A stretch of 64,000 nucleotides of DNA. Source: Rhodovulum steppense. GTDB lineage: Bacteria; Pseudomonadota; Alphaproteobacteria; Rhodobacterales; Rhodobacteraceae. The stretch covers positions 1-64,000 of the forward strand of contig NZ_SLVM01000008.1 in the NCBI RefSeq assembly GCF_004339675.1, given 5' to 3'. Shown one piece after another: positions 41,896 through 51,210 of the stretch (the stretch's first letter is position 1; every line of letters starts with the position of its first letter). A model generated the notes under the pieces. The model saw only the letters and a program-made list of their open reading frames with translations. It was not told the DNA's origin and ran no database searches. The position numbers were made by a program, and so were the translations under genes.

Positions 41896-43263
41896 ATGGG
41901 CGCCCTTGCCGAGATTGCCGACATCCTTGGCCCGCGGCTATCGACCGGAGAGTCGGTGCGCGCGCTGCATGGCCGGAACGAGGCGCATTTCCCGCCGACG
42001 CTGCCCGAGGCGGTGGCTTTCCCCGAAACCACCGCCGAGATCGCCGCGATCATGCGCGCCTGCGCCGCGCATGGCCTGCCGATCACGGCCTTCGGCACGG
42101 GCAGTTCGCTGGAAGGCCAGCATCTGCCGATCCGGGGCGGGCTGAGTCTGGATCTGTCGCGCATGGACCGCGTGCTTGCGATCCATCCCGAAGACCAGAT
42201 CGCAATTGTCCAGCCGGGCCTGACCCGCACCCGCCTGAATGCCGATCTGCGCGCCACGGGGTTGTTCTTTCCGGTCGATCCGGGCGCCGATGCCTCGCTA
42301 GGGGGCATGGCAGCGACGCGGGCCAGCGGCACGACGACGGTGCGCTATGGCACGATGCGCGAAAACGTCCTCGCGCTCGAGGCGGTGATGGCGGATGGCG
42401 CGGTGATCCGCACCGGCAGCCGGGCGCGGAAATCCTCCGCCGGGTATGACCTGACCCATCTTCTGGTGGGCAGCGAGGGGACGCTGGGCATCATCACGGA
42501 ACTGACGCTGCGCCTGCATCCCCAGCCCGAGGCGATCTCGGCCGCGATCTGCCGCTTTGCCAGCGTGGCGGCGGCCGTCGATTGCGTGATCGCGGTCATC
42601 CAGTCGGCCATTCCGATGGCCCGAATCGAACTGGTCGATGAAACCATGGTGCGCGGATTTAACCTGCATTCCGGCACCGATCTGCCTGAAAACCCACATC
42701 TTTTCCTTGAATTCCACGGCAGCCCCGCCGCTGTCGCCGAACAGGCCGCCGCCTTCCGCGAGATTGCGGACGGGTTCGGCGTCGCAGGCTGGCAGGACGC
42801 CACCACGACAGAGGCGCGCAACGCGCTCTGGGCGATGCGCCACAACGCCCACCACGCCACCGGCGCGCTGGAGCCGGGCAAGCGGACGCTGGCCACCGAT
42901 GTCTGCGTGCCGATCTCGAAACTCGCCGAAGCGGTGGTCGAGGCGCAGGATCTGGCCCGCGCCATGGGCCTGACCAGCGCCATCGTCGGCCATGTCGGCG
43001 ACGGAAATTTCCATTGCGGCGTGCGGGTCGATCCTGACGACGCCGCCGAGATGGCCCGTGCGCTGGAGTTTTCGGGGCGGCTGGCCGAAACCGCGCTGCG
43101 GCTGGGCGGCACGGTGTCGGGCGAGCACGGGATCGGGATCGGCAAGCAGAAATACATGGCCGCCGAGCACGGCGCCGCGCTGGACTGGATGCGCACGCTC
43201 AAGGCGGCGTTCGATCCGGCCTGCATCCTGAATCCCGGCAAGATGCTGCCGCCCGAAGGCTAA
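41896..43263 (+). CDS. FAD-linked oxidase (D-lactate/glycolate dehydrogenase type)
   Basis: A 455-residue flavoenzyme of the GlcD/DLD group. Residues about 35-210 are the FAD_binding_4 domain, with PITAFGTGSSLEGQ and PGADASLGGMAATRASGTTT. The C-terminal FAD-oxidase domain ends with GTVSGEHGIGIGKQKYM and FDPACILNPGKML. It probably oxidises D-lactate or a similar 2-hydroxy acid; the exact substrate is not deducible. A CAGGAGA site precedes ATG 41896. It appears to be a single-gene unit. Confidence 0.92.
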   Translation: MGALAEIADILGPRLSTGESVRALHGRNEAHFPPTLPEAVAFPETTAEIAAIMRACAAHGLPITAFGTGSSLEGQHLPIRGGLSLDLSRMDRVLAIHPEDQIAIVQPGLTRTRLNADLRATGLFFPVDPGADASLGGMAATRASGTTTVRYGTMRENVLALEAVMADGAVIRTGSRARKSSAGYDLTHLLVGSEGTLGIITELTLRLHPQPEAISAAICRFASVAAAVDCVIAVIQSAIPMARIELVDETMVRGFNLHSGTDLPENPHLFLEFHGSPAAVAEQAAAFREIADGFGVAGWQDATTTEARNALWAMRHNAHHATGALEPGKRTLATDVCVPISKLAEAVVEAQDLARAMGLTSAIVGHVGDGNFHCGVRVDPDDAAEMARALEFSGRLAETALRLGGTVSGEHGIGIGKQKYMAAEHGAALDWMRTLKAAFDPACILNPGKMLPPEG

Positions 43264-43601
43264 GTCCGGAGGCAGGATCGGCCCGGACGCCAAGGCTTCG
43301 CATGTGCAGCATCACGTCGGGCCTACCGAGCCGGGAACGAAGTCGCGAACCGCCCCCGGAATCGCCGGGACAGCATGTCCTTGAGCAGATTTCCGCCTAT
43401 CAGGCAGGGGTTTAGCGGGCAATTCAATCATGCGCGCCGAATGTAACATTGCAGCCGCTGAAAGATTCACCACATTCCGCCGACAACGCCCGCGGGAACG
43501 GCGTGATTCTGCCGTGCAGCATGTCGGAATTGCGACATCCCGGGACAGGGCGCGTTTCTTGTGGCAACCAGTGATGCAGGCCGCGGCGCAGGAGGTACCT
43601 G
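43264..43601. other. 338-base region upstream of opgG
   Basis: No gene can be supported. The last 20 bases hold the strong AGGAGG ribosome site of opgG (about 43590-43595). I see no clear promoter or hairpin, though regulation by osmolarity of the opg operon would be expected to act here. Confidence 0.5.
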
Positions 43602-45218
43602 ATGACAGAAGGCTTTCCCACCTCGGGACGATGGACCGCCGTGGCGAATGTGACGCGCCGAAAGGCACTTGGCGGACTTGCCTGCTCGGTCGCCGCAGCG
43701 GCCTTGCTGCCCAGTCATGCCCTGGCGCAGCAGGACATGTCCCCCCTGCCCGAACCCGAGACCTTCTCGTTCGATATCCTTGCCGAGCGGATGCGCGCGC
43801 GCGCCGTCGGCGCCTATATCCCCGCCGCCCAGCATGAGGGCCTGATCGCCGGGCTCGATTACGACGCCTATCGCCGGATCCGGTTCCGGCCCGACCATGC
43901 CCGCTGGCAGGGCGAGGGCTCGTTCTTCCGGCTGCATGCCTTCCACCCGGGCTGGCTGTTCAAGACGCCGGTCGCGGTCCACGAGGTGGTTGACGGGGTG
44001 GTGCAGCCGATGGGCTTCTCGGCCGAGGATTTCGAGTATGAGGGCACGCTCGCCGACCGGGTTCCTGCCGACATGGCGCTGCCCACGGTGGCGGGCTTCC
44101 GGCTGCATGCACCGTTGAACCGTGCCGATATCTTCGACGAGGTCGTGGCATTCCTGGGCGCCAGCTATTTCCGTGCGCTCGGACGCGGCAATGTCTACGG
44201 GATCAGTGCGCGCGGGCTGGCCGTCAACACCGCCATCGGCGGACCCGAGGAATTCCCGCTCTTCAGCGAATTCTGGATCGAACGCCCGGCCCCCGGCGCG
44301 ACCGCCGTCACGCTGTTCGCGGCCCTCGACAGCCCCTCGGTGACCGGCGCCTACCGATTCGAGATCGTGCCGGGCGAGACCACGGTGATGGAGGTAACGG
44401 CCCGGCTGTTCCTGCGCGAGGATGTCGCGCAACTTGGCGTCGCGCCGCTGACCTCGATGTATCTGCTGGGCGACAACGACCGCGGCGCCTTCGACGATTT
44501 CCGTCCGCGGGTGCATGACAGCGAGGCGCTGGTGCTGAACACCCGCAGCGGCGACACCTATATCCGGCCACTGAACAACCCGCCGCGGCTGGCCAGTTCC
44601 TATCTGGGCGCGCGCAACCCGGCCTCGTTCGGGCTGATCCAGCGCGACCGCGCCTTCGACAGCTATCTCGACGCGGGCGCGCATTACGAACTGCGCCCCT
44701 CGCTGATCGTCGAGCCGCTGGGCGACTGGGGCAAGGGCTCTGTGCGGCTGGTCGAGATCCCGTCGGATCTGGAAGGAAACGACAATATCGTGGCCTTCTG
44801 GGTGCCCGAGGGCAAGGTCCGCAGGGGCGATGCGCTGGAGGTCGCCTACCGGCTGCACTGGGGCATGACACCGCCGGGCGATGGGTGCGTCGAACGCGCG
44901 CGCATCGTCCGCACCCGGGTCGGCAAGGGTGGCGTCGCGGGTGTGCGCAACGTCCATGACCGCCGGAAGTTCGTGATCGACTTCGAAGGCGGCACCCTGT
45001 CCGGGTTGCCCGCCGACGCCAAGCTCGAGCCCGAAGTCCATGCCGGCGGCGGCGAGATCGTCGAGACCGTGCTGTCCCGGGTCTCGGGAACGAATAAATG
45101 GCGGCTGGTGATCGAGGCCAGCGCCCCCGATGGCGGACTGGTCGAATTGCGCGCGGGCATCACCGGCTTCGGGCGCGACCTCAGCGAAACCTGGCTTTAC
45201 CAATGGATCAAGGAATGA
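43602..45218 (+). CDS. opgG: periplasmic glucan biosynthesis protein OpgG
   Basis: A 538-residue periplasmic protein needed to build osmoregulated periplasmic glucans. Residues 18-43 are a twin-arginine signal (TRRKALGGL, Arg19-Arg20; cleavage after ALA near 42). The mature part has the MdoG beta-sandwich features (FRLHAFHPGWLFKTPV, FGRGN-like LGRGNVYGISARGLAVNTA, YRLHWG). The start ATG 43602 has an AGGAGG site. Its stop overlaps opgI by 4 bases. The order opgG-opgI-opgH-opgC is that of the Rhodobacter sphaeroides operon. Confidence 0.95.
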   Translation: MTEGFPTSGRWTAVANVTRRKALGGLACSVAAAALLPSHALAQQDMSPLPEPETFSFDILAERMRARAVGAYIPAAQHEGLIAGLDYDAYRRIRFRPDHARWQGEGSFFRLHAFHPGWLFKTPVAVHEVVDGVVQPMGFSAEDFEYEGTLADRVPADMALPTVAGFRLHAPLNRADIFDEVVAFLGASYFRALGRGNVYGISARGLAVNTAIGGPEEFPLFSEFWIERPAPGATAVTLFAALDSPSVTGAYRFEIVPGETTVMEVTARLFLREDVAQLGVAPLTSMYLLGDNDRGAFDDFRPRVHDSEALVLNTRSGDTYIRPLNNPPRLASSYLGARNPASFGLIQRDRAFDSYLDAGAHYELRPSLIVEPLGDWGKGSVRLVEIPSDLEGNDNIVAFWVPEGKVRRGDALEVAYRLHWGMTPPGDGCVERARIVRTRVGKGGVAGVRNVHDRRKFVIDFEGGTLSGLPADAKLEPEVHAGGGEIVETVLSRVSGTNKWRLVIEASAPDGGLVELRAGITGFGRDLSETWLYQWIKE

Positions 45219-45388
45219 GTGCCGAACGTCTGATCGACTCCCAGACCGTGACTGCGGTCGAGGCCGCGCATTGGGCTCCGCCCGTCGCGCCGATGGACAT
45301 GCCGCGCCAGTTGCTGGAAGCCCCTCACCACGCGGGCGTGATCGCCTGGCTGACGCGGCTTCTGCTGCGTCCGGTCCAGCACGGCTGA
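45215..45388 (+). CDS. opgI: small Opg operon protein OpgI
   Basis: A 57-residue protein (MSAERLIDSQTVTAVEAAHW... ending LRPVQHG) encoded between opgG and opgH, overlapping opgG by 4 bases and ending 10 bases before opgH. Position and size match opgI of Rhodobacter sphaeroides, whose function is unknown. The middle has a Pro/Met stretch (PPVAPMDMPRQ) and the end one short amphipathic helix. No signal peptide or clear membrane span. Confidence 0.8.
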   Translation: MSAERLIDSQTVTAVEAAHWAPPVAPMDMPRQLLEAPHHAGVIAWLTRLLLRPVQHG

Positions 45389-45398
45389 GTCCCCCGGC

Positions 45399-47171
45399 AT
45401 GGCCCGTGTTCCCGTCCCCGACTTCCCGACGCTGACGCTGAGGACCGCCGCGATCGGCTTCGCCGTGCTTGCGGCGGGGGCAGCTGCGGCCTTGCTGGCC
45501 GCCGCCTCGACCGAGGACGGGGTGCATCTGTGGGATGTGGTGCGCACCACGCTGATCTTCGTGACCACGGCCTGGCTTGCCTGGGGAGCGGCGGGGGCCT
45601 TTGTCGGCTTGCCGAACCGGCGCCACCGCTCCGTGCCGCCGCCATTGACCCTCCCGCAACCACCGACCGTGGTGCTGGTGCCGATCTGCAACGAGGACCC
45701 GGTGACGACCTTTGCCCGGATCGCTGCAATGGACGGCTCGATCCGGGCCGCAGGGCTGAGTGTGGACATCGCGATCCTGTCGGACACCCGTGACGACCTG
45801 GCCGCGGCGCGCGAGCGGGACACCTTCGCCCGCCTTCTGGCCGAGACCGACGGCGCGGGGCGGTTGTTCTATCGCCGCCGCATGGACAACCGTGGCCGCA
45901 AGGCCGGCAATATCGAGGATTTCATCCGCACCTCGGGCGGTGCCTACCATTTTGCCGTTATCCTCGACGCCGACAGCCTGATGGAGGGCGAGACGATCCG
46001 CCATCTGATCGCGCGGATGCAGGCCGACCCGAAACTGGGGCTATTGCAGACATTGCCGAAAATCATCGGCGCGCGTTCGCTGTTTGGCCGTGCGATGCAG
46101 TTCTCCGCCGCCTTCCACGCGCCGGTTTTCGCCCGCGGGCTGGCGCGGATGCAGGGCGCGACCGGGCCGTTCTGGGGGCACAACGCCATCGTCCGGGTCA
46201 AGGCCTTCGCCGAAAGCTGCGGACTGCCCGCGCTGGACGGCCCGCCCCCGTTCGGTGGGCACATCCTCAGCCACGACTATGTCGAGGCGGCGCTGCTGGC
46301 GCGGGCGGGATGGAAGGTAGAACTCGACGAGACCATCGAGGGATCGTTCGAGGAAGGCCCCGACAACATCCTTGCCCATGCGCGGCGCGACCGCCGCTGG
46401 TGCCAGGGCAACCTCCAGCATGCGCGTCTTCTGGCGGCCCCAGGCCTTGCACCGTGGAGCCGGTTCGTCTTTGTCCAGGGCATCTTTGCCTATGTCGCAT
46501 CGCTGTTCTGGGGCGCGTTCCTTGTCGCCTCGATCGCGGCCACCGTCACGGCACCGCCGCCGAACTATTTCCCCGAACCCTATCAGCTTTTCCCGGTCTT
46601 CCCCTCGGACCGGACCAAGGAAATCGTGACGCTTGCGCTGGGGATCGTGGGGCTTTTGCTGCTGCCCAAGCTTTCGATCCTGGGGGCTGCGGCGCTGTCC
46701 GACCGGACAAGGCGCTTTGGCGGAAAGGCACGGGCCGCAGGCTCGGTACTGGCCGAGATCGTGCTGTCCTCGCTGCTGGCCCCGGTGATGCTGATGTATC
46801 AGTCCCGTGCGGTGATGCAGGTGCTGGCGGGGCGCGATGGCGGCTGGCCCGCAAACCAGCGCGGCGAGGGGCGTCTGGGCCCTGGCCAGAGCCTGGTGGC
46901 AGGGTTCTGGATCTTTGCCGGGGGCGCGATCGCGCTGGCCGCGGTCAAGATGCTCGCCCCGTCGCTGGCGATCTGGCTGCTGCCGATCTGCCTGCCGATG
47001 CTGGCCGCACCATTTCTGATCTGGGCCAGTTCGCACCCGATTGCCCGCGGTCTTTTCACCACCCCCGAGGAGACCGACCCCAGCCCGGTGATCCGCTCCT
47101 TCCACCGCTGGCAGGCGTGCTTGAGCCAGCCCGCCGCGCAGCCGAGGGAGGCACTCGATGCGGCCGCGTGA
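45399..47171 (+). CDS. opgH: glucan glucosyltransferase OpgH
   Basis: A 590-residue inner-membrane glycosyltransferase of family 2 that elongates the periplasmic glucan backbone. Two N-terminal membrane helices precede the catalytic domain, which contains VVLVPICNEDP, the DAD of VILDADSLMEG, HDYVEAALL and the RRDRRWCQGN signature. Several C-terminal membrane helices follow. It is shorter than E. coli OpgH (about 850), lacking much of the N-terminal extension, as in alphaproteobacteria. It overlaps opgC by 14 bases. Confidence 0.95.
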   Translation: MARVPVPDFPTLTLRTAAIGFAVLAAGAAAALLAAASTEDGVHLWDVVRTTLIFVTTAWLAWGAAGAFVGLPNRRHRSVPPPLTLPQPPTVVLVPICNEDPVTTFARIAAMDGSIRAAGLSVDIAILSDTRDDLAAARERDTFARLLAETDGAGRLFYRRRMDNRGRKAGNIEDFIRTSGGAYHFAVILDADSLMEGETIRHLIARMQADPKLGLLQTLPKIIGARSLFGRAMQFSAAFHAPVFARGLARMQGATGPFWGHNAIVRVKAFAESCGLPALDGPPPFGGHILSHDYVEAALLARAGWKVELDETIEGSFEEGPDNILAHARRDRRWCQGNLQHARLLAAPGLAPWSRFVFVQGIFAYVASLFWGAFLVASIAATVTAPPPNYFPEPYQLFPVFPSDRTKEIVTLALGIVGLLLLPKLSILGAAALSDRTRRFGGKARAAGSVLAEIVLSSLLAPVMLMYQSRAVMQVLAGRDGGWPANQRGEGRLGPGQSLVAGFWIFAGGAIALAAVKMLAPSLAIWLLPICLPMLAAPFLIWASSHPIARGLFTTPEETDPSPVIRSFHRWQACLSQPAAQPREALDAAA

Positions 47172-48360
47172 GCCCGAACCCCGGTTCAAGCGGCCACGCG
47201 ATCCGCGGATCGACGCATTCCGCGGCCTCGCGCTGGTGATGATCTTCATCAACCACGCGCCCAGGAACCCCTACGAGCAGTTCACCAGCCGGAATTTCGG
47301 CTTCTCCGACGCGGCCGAGGCGTTTTTCGTGATGTCGGGCATCGCGGCAGCGCTGGCCTATTCGGCGCGGTTCGAGAGGGGCGCGCTGGCGCAGAACGGG
47401 CTGTGGGCGGCGGTCCGGCCGGTCTGGGGGCGGGCCTGGACGCTGTATCTGACGCAGATCTTCCTGACGGCCTGGGCCATCGCGATCTTCGCCTGGGGAG
47501 CAACCACCTTCGGGCTGCCGGAACTGCTGACCAAGATCAACCTGAGGCAGGTCTTCCAGAACACCGAAGCGGCGCTGATCGGCATTCCGGCGCTTATGCA
47601 CCAACTGGGCTATGTCAACATCCTGCCCGCCTATGCGGTGTTGCTGCTGGCCACGCCGCTGGCCATCTATATCGGGCTGCGCAGCACGGTTGGACTAGCG
47701 CTGATTGCGGCGGTCCTTTGGTTCTGCGCGGGGTTCTACCGGATCAACCTGCCGAACTATCCCAATCCGGGCGGCTGGTTCTTCAACCCGCTGTCCTGGC
47801 AGGCACTGTTCTTCACCGGCCTTCTGATCGGGCTGCGCTTGCGCGAGGGCAAGCGGCTGGTGCCGAAATCGGCGATCCTTTTCGCGCTGGCGGCGGGCTA
47901 TCTGGTCTTCGTGATCTGCTGGATGAAGATCGGGCCGCTGGGCCAGTGGATGAACAACCAGCTTTGGCAGCTTGGCAAGGCCGGGGCGCCGTTCCACCTG
48001 ATCTCGCACAACAAGACTTATCTGGCCCTGCCCCGCCTTCTGCATATCCTGGCGCTCGTCTATGTGCTGTCCTGCATTCCGGCCGTCACGCGCCTAACGG
48101 GAAGTGTCGCGTTGGCGCCGCTCAGGCTGCTGGGACGGCAGGGATTGTTGACCTTCGCCGCGGGCACGCTGATCGCGCTGTTCCTTCAGGTGATCTTCCA
48201 GGGCTATCCCGATGAGGTCTGGCTGCGCTGGGTGCTGCCGCCGCTGGGGGTTCTGGCCTTGCTGGCAATCGCGGCGCTGCGCGAGGCCGCGTCCCGGCCG
48301 CGATCCCGCCCCGAGGCTGCGCCGCACGCCTCCGCCGGGGTGACGGTTCCGGCCGAATAA
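47158..48360 (+). CDS. opgC: OpgC, glucan succinyl-modifying membrane protein
   Basis: A 400-residue OpgC-family membrane protein with about ten helices. The N-terminus RDPRIDAFRGLALVMIFINHAP is the family mark. In Rhodobacter sphaeroides opgC is required for O-succinylation of the glucans. It is the last gene of the operon, overlaps opgH by 14 bases, and converges on the caspase-like gene only 4 bases away. Confidence 0.93.
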   Translation: MRPREPEPRFKRPRDPRIDAFRGLALVMIFINHAPRNPYEQFTSRNFGFSDAAEAFFVMSGIAAALAYSARFERGALAQNGLWAAVRPVWGRAWTLYLTQIFLTAWAIAIFAWGATTFGLPELLTKINLRQVFQNTEAALIGIPALMHQLGYVNILPAYAVLLLATPLAIYIGLRSTVGLALIAAVLWFCAGFYRINLPNYPNPGGWFFNPLSWQALFFTGLLIGLRLREGKRLVPKSAILFALAAGYLVFVICWMKIGPLGQWMNNQLWQLGKAGAPFHLISHNKTYLALPRLLHILALVYVLSCIPAVTRLTGSVALAPLRLLGRQGLLTFAAGTLIALFLQVIFQGYPDEVWLRWVLPPLGVLALLAIAALREAASRPRSRPEAAPHASAGVTVPAE

Positions 48361-48364
48361 CCGT

Positions 48365-50173
48365 TCAGGGCGCAGGCCGGACGACGCGCATCCCGACATT
48401 CGCCTGCCGCTGCGCTGCGGGGATGCCCACGCGGTAGGTGACGCGCAGATTGGCCAGCGGATCGTCCCAGGATCCGCCGCGCAAAACGCGGCTGGAACAC
48501 AGTCCCTCGGTGCGTGCGCTGCCATCGGCGGCTGCGCCCCGGTGGCTGTCGTTCCAGCAATCCGCCGTCCATTCCCACAGGTTGCCGGCAAGATCGAATA
48601 GCCCGTAGGCATTCTGCGGAAACGACCCGCGCATGGCGATATCGGGCGCGCCATCGTCGCAGGCGGTGTTGCGCCAGCGAAACCGCGACGAGGCATCGGC
48701 CGCATTGGCATGGCCGCAGGCGTTCTCGGCGCCGCCATCCCAAGGATAGGGGCCGTCCCCCCCTGCCTTCAACGCGAATTCGAACTCGGCCTCGGAGGGC
48801 AGCCGATAGCCCGCGCCCGGCGCCTGTTCGTTCAACCAGGCAGTGATGCGCATGGCGTCCTCCCAGTTCAGGCAGGCGGCAGGCGAGGCATCCGTCACGT
48901 CATAGCCGGGCGCGCGCCAATAGGCCGCCCGGTCCATCCGCATGCGCCCATCCGCCGTCCAGACATAACAGCCGCGCGGAATCGTATGGCCGGTCTCGGC
49001 CTCGTAGCGGCGGACAAGCCCGACCGAGACCTCGTGCTCGGCCATCAGGAAGGGGGCGAGCGTCTGGGGGGTGGCGGGCCGCTCGGCGGCGGGAGCCTGC
49101 GGGTCGGGCGAGCCCAGCACTGTCGCGCCGCCGGACACGCGGACCATGGTCGGACAGAACTCGCACTCGCGCGTCGGGTCAACGGCGACCGGCGCAGGCG
49201 CAGGTTCCAGGGGGGGATCGGACGAGGTCAGCGCGCCCCGTTCGGGCAGGAGGGCCGCCAGTTCGATCGCGCCCAGCCGGTCGCGCGCGACCTCGGCGAA
49301 CAGCCCGTGCGGGAAGGCGTCGAGATAGGCGCGCAATGCCTCTTCCCCGGCCGCTTCGCCCAAACCCTGCCACATCGCGATATCCTGCGCCGTGTCGTCG
49401 GCCGGCGGGGGCGCTGCGGGGGAAAGGTAGACCTCGCGCAGCAGCGATGAGGTCGACCAGGGGCGTTGCCGCCCGGCAGTCGTCTCGAACACATCTGCCC
49501 GCACTCGGGTCATCATCGCGTTGATCTCCAGCCCCGCGGTCGCGACATGATCCAGTACCGCCTCGGTGAAAGGACTGTGCCGCCCTGCCCCATCAAAGGC
49601 GACGCGGCCCGGATCGGTGGCGAATCCCACGAACAAACCTCCGGCCGTCTCGACCGGCGCCAGCCCGCGGCCCAGAAGCGCCGTGGACCGCGCCTGCCCC
49701 ATGGCGCGTGAAAGTTGCGTCTCGAACGGGTTGTCGCGGCAGGCGTCCAGCAGCACGATATTGGTCTTGGCGCTTCGCTCCATCTCGGCGATCACCAGAT
49801 CCAGCGGCATGGCGTAAAGGTCCAGATCTCCCTCGCGTTCCAGCGCCGCATCGGTCGGGATCAGGTAGTTCCGCCCCGCCATCTGGATACCGTGGCCAGC
49901 ATAGAAGAACAGCGCCAGATCCGCCCCCTCTGCCTGCCGACCGAAATCGCGGATGCGCGCGCGCATCGCCGCGCCGTCCAGATCGAGCCCGCGTTCCACC
50001 TCGAAGCCGATCCGCTCCAGTGCCGCAGCGACCGCTTCGGCGTCATTGCCCGGGTTCGGAAGCGCGGGCGCCATGGCATAGGCCCCGTTGCCGACCACCA
50101 GCGCGACGCGCCGCTCTGCCCGCCCTGGCAGGGCCGCAAGGAAAAGGATCACGATCCCGACGATGATCCGCAT
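48365..50173 (-). CDS. caspase-like peptidase fused to formylglycine-enzyme-like domain
   Basis: A 602-residue exported protein. A signal peptide (1-19) leads to a metacaspase-like C14 domain (about 20-245), with the catalytic pair His94 (FFYAGHGIQM) and Cys145 (LLDACRDNPF). A linker (about 250-360) is followed by an FGE-sulfatase domain (about 365-602): VSVGLVRRYEAETG, GAGYRLPSEAEFEFAL, NLWEWTADCW, SRVLRGGSWDD. The latter fold often serves as a ligand-binding module without enzyme activity. The signal suggests a periplasmic job. Such proteins may act in stress or defence; the role is open. Confidence 0.85.
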   Translation of the reverse strand: MRIIVGIVILFLAALPGRAERRVALVVGNGAYAMAPALPNPGNDAEAVAAALERIGFEVERGLDLDGAAMRARIRDFGRQAEGADLALFFYAGHGIQMAGRNYLIPTDAALEREGDLDLYAMPLDLVIAEMERSAKTNIVLLDACRDNPFETQLSRAMGQARSTALLGRGLAPVETAGGLFVGFATDPGRVAFDGAGRHSPFTEAVLDHVATAGLEINAMMTRVRADVFETTAGRQRPWSTSSLLREVYLSPAAPPPADDTAQDIAMWQGLGEAAGEEALRAYLDAFPHGLFAEVARDRLGAIELAALLPERGALTSSDPPLEPAPAPVAVDPTRECEFCPTMVRVSGGATVLGSPDPQAPAAERPATPQTLAPFLMAEHEVSVGLVRRYEAETGHTIPRGCYVWTADGRMRMDRAAYWRAPGYDVTDASPAACLNWEDAMRITAWLNEQAPGAGYRLPSEAEFEFALKAGGDGPYPWDGGAENACGHANAADASSRFRWRNTACDDGAPDIAMRGSFPQNAYGLFDLAGNLWEWTADCWNDSHRGAAADGSARTEGLCSSRVLRGGSWDDPLANLRVTYRVGIPAAQRQANVGMRVVRPAP

Positions 50174-50250
50174 GGTTCCCGCCTGCGCTGTCTCCCTGAC
50201 ACAAGGGTAGCGATTCGCTGGGCGTTTGGCCAAGGCCGTGTTCCCGAGCC

Positions 50251-51210
50251 TCAGCCCCCCTCGGGAAAGAAACAGGCGACCTTGTGGCCATCGCCCTCAA
50301 GATCGGGCCGTTCGGCCCGGCAGCGGTCTTGCGCCTTCCAGCAGCGCGCGGCGAAGGCGCAACCGAGCGGGATGTCCAGCGGCGACGGCAATTCGCCGGT
50401 CAGCTTGATCCGCTCCTTGCGCCGGGCCGGGTCGGCCACCGGCGTCGCGGACAGCAGCGCAAGGGTGTAGGGGTGGCGCGGGCTGTCGAAGACCTGGGCC
50501 TTGGCCCCCGTCTCGACGGCGCGGCCCAGATACATCACCATCACCTCGTCGCAGACATGGCGCACCACCGACAGGTCGTGCGAGATGAACAGGTAGGTCA
50601 GCCCCAGCCGTTCCTGCAATTCCATCAGCAGGTTCAGGATCTGGCTCTGCACCGACAGATCCAGTGCGGATACCGGTTCGTCGAGCACCAGCACCCGGGG
50701 TTCCAGCATCAGCGCGCGGGCGATGGCGATGCGCTGGCGCTGTCCGCCCGAGAACATGTGCGGATAGCGATCGTGGAATTCGGGGCGCAGGCCCACCAGC
50801 GCCATCACCTCGCGCACCTTGGCCTCGCGCTCGGCACGCGACAGGGACTTGCGGTTGATCTTGAGCGGTTCGTCAAGGATCGCGCTGATCCGCTGGCGCG
50901 GGTTGAGCGAGCCGTAGGGGTCCTGAAACACGATCTGCACCGCATCGCGCAGCCCGGCCCAGCGCCCGGGCGTCACGTCGGTGCCGTCGATGGCAAAGCG
51001 GCCCGCGCTGGGCGGCTCGATCATGGTGACGACGCGCGCGAGCGTGGACTTGCCACAGCCCGACTCGCCCACCACGGCCAGCGTCCTGCCGCGGGCGATC
51101 TCGAAACTGACATCCGACAGCGCGCGGATCTCGCGCGGCTTACCGAACAGCCCCCCGCCGATTTCATAGACGCGCGACAGCCCCTCGGCCATCAGGACGG
51201 CGGCGCTCAT
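50251..51210 (-). CDS. dipeptide ABC transporter ATPase (DppF/OppF type)
   Basis: A 319-residue ATPase. Walker A GESGCGKST, signature MFSGGQRQRIAIARAL and Walker B VLVLDEPVSALD are present. The C-terminal oligopeptide-transporter extension with CAFAARCWKAQDRC is the cysteine motif seen in DppF/OppF, which may bind an Fe-S cluster. It overlaps the DppD-like gene by 4 bases and closes the operon. It powers the permease pair encoded upstream. Confidence 0.93.
   Translation of the reverse strand: MSAAVLMAEGLSRVYEIGGGLFGKPREIRALSDVSFEIARGRTLAVVGESGCGKSTLARVVTMIEPPSAGRFAIDGTDVTPGRWAGLRDAVQIVFQDPYGSLNPRQRISAILDEPLKINRKSLSRAEREAKVREVMALVGLRPEFHDRYPHMFSGGQRQRIAIARALMLEPRVLVLDEPVSALDLSVQSQILNLLMELQERLGLTYLFISHDLSVVRHVCDEVMVMYLGRAVETGAKAQVFDSPRHPYTLALLSATPVADPARRKERIKLTGELPSPLDIPLGCAFAARCWKAQDRCRAERPDLEGDGHKVACFFPEGG

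Noticed and set aside
43467-46004. A minus-strand frame of about 845 codons opposite opgG and opgH
   Set aside because: It covers the whole of opgG, opgI and part of opgH in antisense, with no recognisable domain.
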